Shown here piece after piece: positions 1 through 7,813 of a stretch of 31,163 nucleotides of DNA. The stretch's first letter is position 1, and each line of letters opens with the position of its first letter. The stretch comes from Acidobacteriota bacterium. GTDB taxonomy: Bacteria; Acidobacteriota; Terriglobia; Bryobacterales; Bryobacteraceae. The notes below the pieces were generated by a model. It saw nothing but the letters and a program-made list of their open reading frames with translations, did not search any database and was not told the DNA's origin. The stretch lies in the NCBI GenBank assembly GCA_023436715.1, contig JAEZIJ010000193.1:1-31163 (forward strand), given 5' to 3'. Made by a program: the position numbers and the translations under genes.

Positions 1-5
1 CGACC

Positions 6-19
6 GGGGGGGGGGGGGG
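6..19. repeat. 14-G homopolymer
   Basis: An uninterrupted run of 14 G sits almost at the window edge, in the non-coding DNA downstream of the permease gene. It may be a real slippage-prone tract or an assembly artefact at a contig end; the sequence alone cannot tell. Confidence 0.8.
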
Positions 20-51
20 ACGGCCCGCCCCCTACAGGATGCGTCTCGTAG

Positions 52-112
52 GGGCGACGCATGCGTCGCCCGTGCGCGGCTCACGGGTAACGCTGACTTT
101 CAACGGAGCGGT
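52..112. repeat. Palindromic repeat block with a 22-bp dispersed repeat
   Basis: Positions 52-71 are a perfect 20-bp palindrome built on GGGCGACGCA. Next, 69-74 can pair with 82-87 (CCCGTG/CACGGG). Positions 91-112 are a 22-bp sequence (core TTTCAACGGAGCGG) that recurs exactly at 11900-11921. The block lies just beyond the stop codon of the permease gene at 123, so it could end transcription or be a mobile-type palindromic element. No protein-coding signal is seen in 1-122. Confidence 0.7.
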
Positions 113-122
113 CCTGGCAACC

Positions 123-1307
123 TCAAATAACGTCAGCGAAGTTCTTTTTGAGCTTGTAGAACCAGGCGTGGCCGGCAAGGAAGAGGATGCCCGACAGCAC
201 CCAAAGTTTCCATACCGGACCAAACGAGGGTGCGTGGGCGCCGAGGAAAATATCCCGGTAGCCCGTGACCAGGACGAACATGGGGTTCTTCGAGAGGATG
301 AAAAGCGCTTCGCGCGGCAGGGATTCCGTCGGATAACAGATCGGCGTCAGGAAAAACCAGAGCGTGAGGAGAAAGCCGTTGATCTGTCCGAGGTCACGCA
401 CGTAAACTCCGAGCGCGGCCAGAAACCAGCACACTCCGGCGGTGAAGAGCAGTTGCGGAATCAGCAGGACCGGCAGCCAAAGCACAGTGGCGGGCAAACC
501 GCCGCGGGCAATCAGCAGCCCGATGACGAACACACCGAGTGCGAACACCTGAGTGACCATCCCGGCGGCGACGAGGTTTACCGGCAGCGTCTCAAGTGGA
601 AAAACGAGCTTCTTCACGAAGTTTCTGTATTCGAGGATGATGAACGGCGCGCGCCCTGCCGCTTCGCTGAAAGCCAGCCACGGCAGCATTCCGCAGAGAA
701 AATACAGAACGAACCCGGCGCGCGAGGGATCGCCCTGGAACCTCGCACGCAGCACGATGCCGAAGACGAAGAAGTACGTCGCCATCAGCAGCAGCGGGTT
801 GAGCACGGTCCAGAAAACGCCCCCGAACGACCCCCGGTAGCGGCCGAGAATGTCGCGCCGGACCATGGAACGAATCAGGTTGCGATTGCGCCAGATGAGG
901 GCTGGCGGGTACCGGAATGCGCGCTCGAACGCGCGGGCGGCCTTGCGCACCCGCAAGCCGGAAAGCGTTGTCCGCGCGCGGTGGAGCACACGCGCGCCGC
1001 CCTGTTCCACCACCGCATCGATCAGCACAAAAGGCTGTCCTTCCGCGTAATGCCACGAGACGCCCTCGCGCATCGAAGAGACAAACACACGGTAGCGGCC
1101 GGGTTCGGACGGAAGCTCGATTTCGACTTCGGCGTCGATCGAATCGCCGGGCGGCAGAGCGCGGGCAAGCGGCGCCCGGATGCCCTCCGTTACCAGCGTG
1201 TCCGTTTCCGGATCGAAAACCTGGTAGCTGACGGCGTAGCCGTCCTCCGGTCTCCAGGTTCCGGATGAGAAGTTCTCCACGCGAATGCCGGCGGCGACCG
1301 CGCTCAT
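123..1307 (-). CDS. ABC-2 type polysaccharide export permease with an N-terminal beta-sandwich-like domain
   Basis: Inner-membrane permease of an O-antigen/capsule-type ABC exporter (Wzm-like), expected to move a lipid-linked polysaccharide across the inner membrane. Residues about 130-394 match the ABC-2 permease pattern: a cytoplasmic amphipathic start (NLIRSMVRRDILGRYRGS) followed by about six hydrophobic segments and a short basic C-terminus. Residues about 1-105 are additional: a beta-rich stretch with TW, GIRAPL, PPG, EPGRYRVFV and EGVSWHYAEG, resembling the sugar-recognition sandwich modules found on some Wzt ATPases and glycosyltransferases. I chose the start at 1307 because it forms an ATGA overlap with the upstream stop codon and has a GGAGG ribosome site just upstream; a start at 1328 is possible but poorer. 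It is the last gene of the operon in the window. The ATPase partner is not present and probably lies to the left. Permease identity is firm; the N-terminal domain assignment is inference. Confidence 0.88.
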   Translation of the reverse strand: MSAVAAGIRVENFSSGTWRPEDGYAVSYQVFDPETDTLVTEGIRAPLARALPPGDSIDAEVEIELPSEPGRYRVFVSSMREGVSWHYAEGQPFVLIDAVVEQGGARVLHRARTTLSGLRVRKAARAFERAFRYPPALIWRNRNLIRSMVRRDILGRYRGSFGGVFWTVLNPLLLMATYFFVFGIVLRARFQGDPSRAGFVLYFLCGMLPWLAFSEAAGRAPFIILEYRNFVKKLVFPLETLPVNLVAAGMVTQVFALGVFVIGLLIARGGLPATVLWLPVLLIPQLLFTAGVCWFLAALGVYVRDLGQINGFLLTLWFFLTPICYPTESLPREALFILSKNPMFVLVTGYRDIFLGAHAPSFGPVWKLWVLSGILFLAGHAWFYKLKKNFADVI

Positions 1308-3289
1308 TCGCCTCCACTGTACAGCCACTCGGGGTATCGGTTCCGGACCGGCAGGTTCTTGCTGCCGACAGCGTAGATGCCGTCATCGCGCAAATCGGTG
1401 GGCGCCTGATAGCGCTCGAGCAGGCGGCGCACCCAGGCCAACTCGGGCCGGGGCTGGTCGAGGAACGGCCCGGTCTCGAGGTGTACGGTCTCGAAACCGG
1501 AGTCCGCCAGCAGCATGCGGATTTCCACAGGCGTGTACTCACGGCTATGCCGTGGGTCGATTTTGCCATCGGCCGCGGGCCTGATGTACTGCGGAAAAAA
1601 CCCGGGATGGTAGCCCTGAAGAATCGCGTTGATTGCGCGGAGGGATGCGGCGTTCGGAGTCGTGAGCACAAGGTGGCCGCCGGGGCGGAGAATCCGGTTG
1701 ATCTCCGCCATCATGTGCATCGGGTCTTCGAACAGGTGCTCGATGAGTTCGCAGCAGAGCACGGTGGCGAAGTAGCCGTCGGGGTAGGGGAATGCGTCTA
1801 TTTCGGCGTCGAACAGATCGATGTCGCACTCAAACCGTTCACCATCGATTGATGTCGCCTCACGGTGCTCGACCACGCCGGCCTCGCCGTAATAGCAGCC
1901 GCGCACTTCGCCATAACCGAGCCGGTTCTTCAGCGCGGGCGTGATTTGCAGGTACGACCCCATTTCGAGAATACGGTCTTCCGGGCCGCCGGGCGGCGTA
2001 ATCTCGAGCGTCTTCGTGAGGCGCGTCAAGTGCATATCGACGTACGACCGATACACAGGGTCGGGCGGCGCCCACTCGAGGATGTCTTCGGACTTGGGTT
2101 GTGGGGCGCGGGGTGTGGGTTGTGGGACGGCTGCGGCGGGCTGTGGAGCGGGCTCGGGTTCGGTCCAGGGAGATCCCTCGACGATGGCGTCCAGGAAGGC
2201 TGCGTATTTGTGCGCGACGAGGTCCCAACTGCATTCGCGTTCCACCCAGCAGCGCGCGCGTGTGCCCAACTCGCGCGCCACTTCGGGGCGGGAAACAAGC
2301 AGGTTGAGGTACTCAAATATCTGGTCTTCCTCGGTGCGGTCCACCGCGACTTTGAGGCAGATGTCGTCTGGATAATCCCGGAAGGAGCCGATGTCCGAGA
2401 CGAGCACGGGCCGGCCGAGACCGAACGCGCGCAGCAGGCTGCCCGAACTCTCACCGACCGTGGGATAGCGCAGGTTCAGCACGACTTCACATGCGGAGAT
2501 GTAGCCCGTGAAGTCCTCGATCTCCAGGAAGCCCAGCACGCGGACGCTTCCCTGGAGTCCGAGAGTCCGGATCAGCGAGTGGACGGGAAAATCGGGGTGC
2601 GGCTCGCCGCCGAGGACGAGTTTTGCGCGCGGCTCGAATCGGAGCAGGCGGCGGAAAGCGCGCAAGGATTCGGCGATGCGCTTGTAGGGCTTGAGGAAGC
2701 CGAAAATGCCCACCAGCGGCGTGGTTTCGTCAAGCCCGAGGCGTTCGCGATACGCCCAGCGGTCGGCCTGAGGCATCCATGCGCCGTGCGGAATGCGCGC
2801 GAGCGGACCGGCGAATCCGGCCGCACGCACGCGATCCACCATGCAGGAGCTATGGACGATGGTGCCCGAGGCGTTCTCGAGTACACGCCGGATCATGGGC
2901 ACGCCTTCGTAATCCGGGCCGACCTCGAGCGCGCGCACGCGGCGGGCGTGGACCAGGGCGCCGGCGCCGGCATCGTATTCCACCTCGCGAAGGTAGGTGT
3001 CCCATTCGCCGCGAGAAATCGTGATATCGGCGAGCAGGTAATGCAGGTTGGCCTCGTGCATCACGACCACACCGGGGTGCCGCAGCGCGGCGCGATAGAC
3101 AAACTCGTGGAAAGGGTTATTCCCGAGTTGATACAAGGTCAGATCGAACTTGGCGGGATCGAACGCGGCGGGCGCTTTGTCGAAGATTTCCAGATCGACC
3201 AGCCGTGAGAGCGGTTCGGCGAGCGCGGCGGAGTAATCCGCTATGCCGCTTTTCGATGGTGGCATGGGCGAGAAGAAGGCCACCCGCAT
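1304..3289 (-). CDS. Bifunctional glycosyltransferase (GT4-like) / SAM methyltransferase fusion
   Basis: A 661-residue two-domain enzyme, probably adding and methylating a sugar during surface polysaccharide assembly. Residues 1-370 are a GT-B retaining glycosyltransferase: N-terminal SKSGIADYS loop, VHSSCMVDR, RIPHGA, then a nucleotide-sugar half with FGFLKPYKR, LVLGGEPH and VGESSGSLLRAFGLGRPVLVSD (278-299). A Pro/Gln/Ala-rich linker covers about 376-400. Residues about 410-645 resemble a Methyltransf_11/23 domain, with FPYPDGYFATVLCCELIEHL and the post-motif EINRILRPGGHLVLTTPN. SAM motif I is unusual (ILEMGSYLQ at 440-448, without the GxGxG loop), so activity or ligand may differ. The open frame extends further upstream, but the ATG at 3289 begins the family N-terminus (MRVAFFSPMPPSKSG) and lies 2 bp after the DUF3108 stop codon. 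Its 3' end overlaps the permease start by 4 bp, implying translational coupling. Confidence 0.88.
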   Translation of the reverse strand: MRVAFFSPMPPSKSGIADYSAALAEPLSRLVDLEIFDKAPAAFDPAKFDLTLYQLGNNPFHEFVYRAALRHPGVVVMHEANLHYLLADITISRGEWDTYLREVEYDAGAGALVHARRVRALEVGPDYEGVPMIRRVLENASGTIVHSSCMVDRVRAAGFAGPLARIPHGAWMPQADRWAYRERLGLDETTPLVGIFGFLKPYKRIAESLRAFRRLLRFEPRAKLVLGGEPHPDFPVHSLIRTLGLQGSVRVLGFLEIEDFTGYISACEVVLNLRYPTVGESSGSLLRAFGLGRPVLVSDIGSFRDYPDDICLKVAVDRTEEDQIFEYLNLLVSRPEVARELGTRARCWVERECSWDLVAHKYAAFLDAIVEGSPWTEPEPAPQPAAAVPQPTPRAPQPKSEDILEWAPPDPVYRSYVDMHLTRLTKTLEITPPGGPEDRILEMGSYLQITPALKNRLGYGEVRGCYYGEAGVVEHREATSIDGERFECDIDLFDAEIDAFPYPDGYFATVLCCELIEHLFEDPMHMMAEINRILRPGGHLVLTTPNAASLRAINAILQGYHPGFFPQYIRPAADGKIDPRHSREYTPVEIRMLLADSGFETVHLETGPFLDQPRPELAWVRRLLERYQAPTDLRDDGIYAVGSKNLPVRNRYPEWLYSGGE

Positions 3290-3291
3290 AG

Positions 3292-4002
3292 CTAACGAAC
3301 CAGTTCCAGGGAGAAAGTGCCCAGCGTGAAGGGAACGCGGATCATAACAGGGGTGCGTACGGCATCCCGGGCGAAAAACATCTCGAACTTGGTTTCCGAT
3401 GCCGGGCCTTTGAGAGACGCGCGGAGGAGGTCGGCGTCCATTGAGCGAGCGTTTACGCGGACCTTCTGCTTGCCTCCGCTTTCGAGCGTGAGCTGATAGG
3501 GGGCTCCGAAGAAGACAGTCTGCGAGGCGGGCACGCGGCCCTGGGCAAGTTCGCGCCGCAGGTGGTAGAGAAAAGTGAGCGCGTCTTTCGCGCACCCGGG
3601 CGCGGAGATCTCCGACTTTCCGGCGCCTTTTCCCAGGGTCTGGCGCGTTGCCGTGCCCTTTTGCGGATTGAAGGTCTCCTTTTCGCCGGCCTTGCGCTTG
3701 CCGTGCGTGTACGTCTTGACGAATTCAACGGAGCAGAAATCGTCCGCCGCGACGGATTGATAGGAGTCGCTGACGATGAAACCGAGGACGGCGGCGTCGA
3801 GCGAAAGTGCGAATCGCCAGCGGCCGCCGGAGCGCGTCGAGCTCAGTTGCGCCTGGCCCAGATTGAGGCCCTTTGGCCAGTTCACCGAGTACACGAGCGA
3901 TTCGTCGCTAAACGGCGCCTCAGGCTGACGCTCGGCCGGTGCGGCGCACAGGCCGCGCCCACTAATCAGTACACTTGCCAGAACCAATAGTGAGTACTTC
4001 AT
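3292..4002 (-). CDS. Secreted DUF3108-like protein
   Basis: A 236-residue protein with an N-terminal signal peptide (MKYSLLVLASVLISGRGLCAA). The rest resembles DUF3108: an opening E/DESLVYSVNWPKGLNLGQAQL strand pattern, a central VSDSYQSVAADDF and FVKTYTHGKRKAGEKETF stretch, and a CAKDALTFLYHLR motif before the last beta region. DUF3108 proteins are periplasmic or outer-membrane-associated beta-rich proteins of unknown function. The ATG at 4002 overlaps the stop codon of the upstream glycosyltransferase (ATGA), and the next gene starts 2 bp after this stop, so it is firmly embedded in the polysaccharide operon. A role in export or surface handling of the polymer is inference. The open frame extends upstream to 4290, but that part is a shadow of the glycosyltransferase gene. 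Confidence 0.8.
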   Translation of the reverse strand: MKYSLLVLASVLISGRGLCAAPAERQPEAPFSDESLVYSVNWPKGLNLGQAQLSSTRSGGRWRFALSLDAAVLGFIVSDSYQSVAADDFCSVEFVKTYTHGKRKAGEKETFNPQKGTATRQTLGKGAGKSEISAPGCAKDALTFLYHLRRELAQGRVPASQTVFFGAPYQLTLESGGKQKVRVNARSMDADLLRASLKGPASETKFEMFFARDAVRTPVMIRVPFTLGTFSLELVR

Positions 4003-5156
4003 GAATTTGAGACCGAGGCGGAAGTCATGCGCGCCCGCCTGACAACCGACCGGCTGCGCGCGACAGAGTAGTATACATCCAGTGTCTTTTCCGCGGCTCT
4101 GCGCCAACTGAATTGCGAGGAGCGCTGCGATCCGAGCCGCTCCATCCGCGAGCGAAGATCCGGAATGCGCGCGAGGTCCAGCATTGCGCGGGTGATCTCT
4201 GCGGTATCGTGCGGATTGAACAGAATGGCCGCCGAGTCGGCTACCTCGTGAACGGCGGACGTATTCGAGCACGCCACTGCCCGGCCGCACGCCATCGCTT
4301 CTAATACCGGCAGTCCGAAGCCCTCGTAGAAGGACGGGAACACGAAGAACTCGCAGGCGTTGTATAGCTGCAGCAGGGCGTCATCGGAAACGAAGCCTGT
4401 GAAGTGGATCCTCCCGGCGAGGCCCGATCTTTCAGCCGTGCGCCGGACGTCGGAACCATGCCAGTTCTCCTGACCGGCCAGGACCAGGTGATGCGGGAGC
4501 TGCGGGCACGCGCGAATCATCTCACCGAAGGCACGGATGAGGCCAGCCTGGTTTTTCCTCGGCTGGAGGTCGCCTACGTTCAGGATGAACGGCGCCGCGA
4601 TCTTCAAGTGCGCCCGGACCCATGCCGATGCGGTTTCGCGCGGCAGCGGCCGGTAGATCGCCGCGGCGGCGTTCGGAACAACCGCGATCTTGTCTTCACT
4701 GAGCTGGTAAGCGCGAGAGATCGCGGATCGTGAAAACTCGCTCACCGTGATGATGCGGGTTGCCCGCCGGATCGTGCGGCGCACTGTGAGGCGCAACTGT
4801 GCGGCGCGCGCCGCCGCGAAGTATTCCGGGTGTTCGAGAAAACTTACATCGTGAACGCTGACGACGACCGGAACCGGGCAGAACAGCGGCGCGGTGTACT
4901 GAACGTGGAGCAGGTCCGGGAGGTCTTTCCGAAGCACCCGTGAGAGATCGTAGCCGAGGCGGGCAAACGGATTGCGCGACACGCGGCGCCATGCGAAGCG
5001 GGCCGGCACCATGCCGGCCGCCTGCTCCTGAGACACGTACGCGATGAACTCCGCGGACGAATCCGCTGCGGCGAACGCGTGCAGCAGGCTTCGGATATAG
5101 ACCTCATTACCGGTCAAATGGCAACCGATCGCATGAGCGTCGACGGAAAAGCGCAT
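3999..5156 (-). CDS. Glycosyltransferase family 4 (GT-B, group 1)
   Basis: A 385-residue retaining GT-B glycosyltransferase, cytoplasmic, presumed to add one sugar to the lipid-linked repeat. Acceptor half: GNEVYIRSLLHAF, VVVSVHDVSFLEHPEYF, ITVSEFSRSAI and VVPNAA. Donor half: LNVGDLQPRKNQAGLIRAF, LVLAGQENW, IHFTGFVSDDALLQLYNACEFFVFPSFYEGFGLPVLEAMACG. The EX7E donor-binding motif is E278/E286. Length and order are normal for GT4. The donor and linkage cannot be read from sequence; GDP-mannose is common for this subgroup, and the window does encode manC/manA. The ATG at 5156 follows GGGAAGAA. It lies 39 bp downstream of the previous operon gene and overlaps the DUF3108 gene by 4 bp. Confidence 0.93.
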   Translation of the reverse strand: MRFSVDAHAIGCHLTGNEVYIRSLLHAFAAADSSAEFIAYVSQEQAAGMVPARFAWRRVSRNPFARLGYDLSRVLRKDLPDLLHVQYTAPLFCPVPVVVSVHDVSFLEHPEYFAAARAAQLRLTVRRTIRRATRIITVSEFSRSAISRAYQLSEDKIAVVPNAAAAIYRPLPRETASAWVRAHLKIAAPFILNVGDLQPRKNQAGLIRAFGEMIRACPQLPHHLVLAGQENWHGSDVRRTAERSGLAGRIHFTGFVSDDALLQLYNACEFFVFPSFYEGFGLPVLEAMACGRAVACSNTSAVHEVADSAAILFNPHDTAEITRAMLDLARIPDLRSRMERLGSQRSSQFSWRRAAEKTLDVYYSVARSRSVVRRARMTSASVSNS

Positions 5157-5195
5157 TCGGTTCTTCCCACTATAGCGACAGGGCGCGGGGCGGGG

Positions 5196-6371
5196 CTAAA
5201 TACCTATTCTCGCAAGTTCCTGCCAACCCTGCTCGCGTGTGAAGCAGTTTTCGTACAGCGCACGGCCGGCGCAGCCCAGACGGCGGCGCTCGCCGGGAGA
5301 GGCCAGCAGCCGGGAAACGGCTTCGGCGAACTCTTCGGGCGAATCAGCGATGGCTATCTGTTGACCGTCGCAAACCGGCAGTCCTTCGGCTCCCAGTGAG
5401 GTTGAAACCACCGCGCGCGCGGCCGCCCAGGCCTCCAGTATTTTTACACGCGTACCGCTGCCCGCGAGCAGGGGCACCACCACGACGCGGGCGGCGGCGA
5501 GCGCTTCCACGGCGTTCTCCACCGGACCGGCGATCTCGATGCGCGGATCGCCGGAGACCATACGCGCGATTGCCTGCGGGTTCTTGCCCACCAGTCTCCA
5601 GACGAGGCCGGGCCAGCGGTCGGCGAGCGCCGGCCAGATTCGGTCCCGGAAAAAGCGCACGCCCGAGATGTTCGGTCCGTAACCGAAATTGCCTGAGAAA
5701 ACCAACGTATGTTCCTCGGGAACATCGGGCTGGGGGGCAAAGGGAATCGTGTTCGGGTATACGTGTGCTTTCGTTTCGGGTGAAATCTCGCGGGTGATGC
5801 GGGTATCGGTCTCTGAGGTGGCCAGCACCAGCGAGAATCTGGGAAGCCAGCGGCGCTCCAACGCGCGGGAGGCGCGTTCGAAGCGTCGCATCGCGGCCGA
5901 TACGGGCCATGGCGCAACCTGAGCCGAGCGGCCGTAGAAGACCGATTCCACGTTGTGGAGGTCGAGCACGATTTTGGCGGTGTGCGGTTGAATCTGCTCG
6001 CAGTACGGAGCGCACCAGAAGTGCTCGATCACGGCAAGGTCGTACCGCCGGCCCCGCAGAATGGCTGCGAGCGGCGCGGCGAACCCGGCGAAGCGATCAT
6101 TGAGTGGAGGCTTGTGGCCCAGGTAGCGAGCCGCGTTTCTCCCGGCACGGGCTATCAAGCTTCGGGAATGGTAGGGCAGGTCGATGACATCGATGCGCTC
6201 GGCTACGCCGGGCCGGAACGCCGGGCGCGGGTCGGGTGCGCCGTGTTCGCGGAAGACAATTGCGTGTACCGCGTAGCGCGAAGCCAGGTATTCGAGCAAC
6301 GCGGCCGACCGGAGCGCGCCGCCGCCGGCCGCCGGATACGGCGCCTCGGGACTCAGAAACAGGGCATTCAT
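5196..6371 (-). CDS. Glycosyltransferase, GT4-like (TIGR03087-type)
   Basis: A 391-residue GT-B enzyme with an N-terminal AGGGALRSAALLEYL glycine loop, DLHNVESVFYGR at 137-148, LATSETD, VYPNTI at 204-209, FSGNFGYGPNISGVRFF at 225-241, and SGTRVKILEAWAAARAVVSTSLGAEGL at 305-331. The DLHN/VES segment and the SGNF-type second half are typical of the exopolysaccharide sugar transferases often found with PEP-CTERM/exosortase loci (TIGR03087-like); I cannot verify that subfamily without a profile search. It starts at an ATG at 6371 directly after TAAGGG and 3 bp after the preceding gene's stop codon, so it is translated within the operon. The acceptor and donor are unknown. Confidence 0.9.
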   Translation of the reverse strand: MNALFLSPEAPYPAAGGGALRSAALLEYLASRYAVHAIVFREHGAPDPRPAFRPGVAERIDVIDLPYHSRSLIARAGRNAARYLGHKPPLNDRFAGFAAPLAAILRGRRYDLAVIEHFWCAPYCEQIQPHTAKIVLDLHNVESVFYGRSAQVAPWPVSAAMRRFERASRALERRWLPRFSLVLATSETDTRITREISPETKAHVYPNTIPFAPQPDVPEEHTLVFSGNFGYGPNISGVRFFRDRIWPALADRWPGLVWRLVGKNPQAIARMVSGDPRIEIAGPVENAVEALAAARVVVVPLLAGSGTRVKILEAWAAARAVVSTSLGAEGLPVCDGQQIAIADSPEEFAEAVSRLLASPGERRRLGCAGRALYENCFTREQGWQELARIGI

Positions 6372-6374
6372 CCC

Positions 6375-7799
6375 TTACGGCCGCTTCACCACCGGGTAGT
6401 TCACGTCAGTTTGAGCGACGAGTTTTCCGTCGACGTAAAGCCGGAGCGGAGCCGTCCGCCAGCCGGTGTAGCCGAGAGGGATCGTCGCGATCCCGCCGAA
6501 GGTCGCAATCTCGGGATGGTTCTGGCTGTCGATGACGAAATGCCCACTCGAAGGAAGCGTTCCGGAAGCGACGTAGAACCCCAGGCCCGCATCACCCGGC
6601 TCGTTTAGGTACTGAAGCTGCCTGAGTGCGATATACATCCTGGCATCCATCAGGTCCGGCCGCATGATCGAATCGCGGACCGGATCGCAGATGAGCCCGG
6701 TTTTGTCGTCTCGGCACGAAGGGTAGTGGAGCAGTGTGCCGGGAACCCCGGAGAAATTTCCAACGCGGACGAGTGCTGTTGGTACGGTAGCGGTCGCAGT
6801 CCATGTGCCGTTCGCCGGATCGATTTTCACCTGGCTGCTGCCCGCCTCGCCCACCGCCTGGATAGTAAACGGGCTCGCGTCCGGTGCGATGTCTAACTCC
6901 ACTGAGAAACGGGCAACCTGCGGCATGAGCGAAAAGGCGTAGGCCGTCGAGACGGGGAAGAGAGCCGGAAAAATGCCGCCGATCGTTCCGGTCACGTCCG
7001 TCGCGTTCCGGCCGGTTGGTACCCCGATCTGCGTGATGTTGCTCTGGGCGAGGCCGCTCCGCAGGAACAGGCGGTCGCTCGACAGCGCGTCCGGCACCTG
7101 GACGTTGAGCTGGTAAACGCCGGCGAGTCCCGGCGCAAGCCCGGCAAAGCGGACCGTCGCTTTCCGTTCGCCGATGTATACACTCGGCATCCGCGACGCC
7201 GGGATGCGATTGAGGGGTTCCACACTGGCCCCGCCGCCGTTGCCCTGCGCGGGCGGGTCGGTCTGCCCCAAGCCGGCGGCGTAAACGACCACCACGTCTT
7301 TGGCCGCCACCTGATTTACGAGCTGAAAATTCGGCGTGAAGGCGAGTGGCTGTCCCTTCCCCGTCATGTCTGCTGTGTAGATGGCCGGTGCCGTGGATTT
7401 CAAAAAGACCGAATGCGCGGGACTCGTTCCTCCCGCGGTCGTCGTGACGGTAACGGTGACTGCCTTGAGATCCGCCCGCGCCTCGGCATCCGAGAACTCG
7501 ATTTCGAGCGGCACGAGAGCGTTAATCTGCGCCGGGGAGACGAAAAGGAGCGGGGCGGATTTGCCGTTAACCGACACCGAAACGCCCGCGAGGCTCTCCG
7601 GGAGTGGAACCGTGCCGGCCGTCGCGGTCTCACCCGCCAGGCCCGTCCCGTAAATGCTCATCCAGGAGCCCGGCGCAAGCGTGGCATCGCCTGAAGTGGC
7701 GTTTACTACCGCCGCAATTGACGGCGGCGGAGCGCTGCCGGCGCTCAGCAGCGCGAAACCGAGAATCGATGCACTCAACGTCAAAGCGCGGGAGAACAT
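6375..7799 (-). CDS. Secreted TIGR03437-type beta-rich protein in the polysaccharide operon
   Basis: A 474-residue exported protein. After a signal peptide (MFSRALTLSASILGFALLSAGSA) residues about 25-260 carry the TIGR03437 pattern: VVNATSGD.TLAPGSWMSIYGTGLA, VSVSVNGKSAPLLFVSPAQINALVP, and VVVVYAAGLGQTDPPAQ, ending with GVYQLNVQVPD. This Ig-like module is known mainly from the Solibacter lineage, usually as a C-terminal domain; here it is N-terminal and followed by about 200 residues I do not recognise, with one Cys pair (SCRDDKTGLIC). The gene sits between two glycosyltransferase genes: 3 bp before one, and starting 14 bp after the stop of the other. An alternative ATG at 7820 would overlap that stop codon by 7 bp and add seven residues. 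A surface or periplasmic role linked to the polymer is inference; function is unknown. Confidence 0.85.
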   Translation of the reverse strand: MFSRALTLSASILGFALLSAGSAPPPSIAAVVNATSGDATLAPGSWMSIYGTGLAGETATAGTVPLPESLAGVSVSVNGKSAPLLFVSPAQINALVPLEIEFSDAEARADLKAVTVTVTTTAGGTSPAHSVFLKSTAPAIYTADMTGKGQPLAFTPNFQLVNQVAAKDVVVVYAAGLGQTDPPAQGNGGGASVEPLNRIPASRMPSVYIGERKATVRFAGLAPGLAGVYQLNVQVPDALSSDRLFLRSGLAQSNITQIGVPTGRNATDVTGTIGGIFPALFPVSTAYAFSLMPQVARFSVELDIAPDASPFTIQAVGEAGSSQVKIDPANGTWTATATVPTALVRVGNFSGVPGTLLHYPSCRDDKTGLICDPVRDSIMRPDLMDARMYIALRQLQYLNEPGDAGLGFYVASGTLPSSGHFVIDSQNHPEIATFGGIATIPLGYTGWRTAPLRLYVDGKLVAQTDVNYPVVKRP

Positions 7800-7813
7800 T
7801 ACGACAGCATACT

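Noticed and set aside
39..1268. Long open frame antisense to the export permease (409 codons)
   Set aside because: Highly charged, repetitive composition typical of reverse-strand shadows in high-GC DNA; the permease on the other strand is clear.
1865..3208. Long open frame antisense to the glycosyltransferase-methyltransferase gene
   Set aside because: No domain recognisable; the opposite strand encodes a complete enzyme with motifs.
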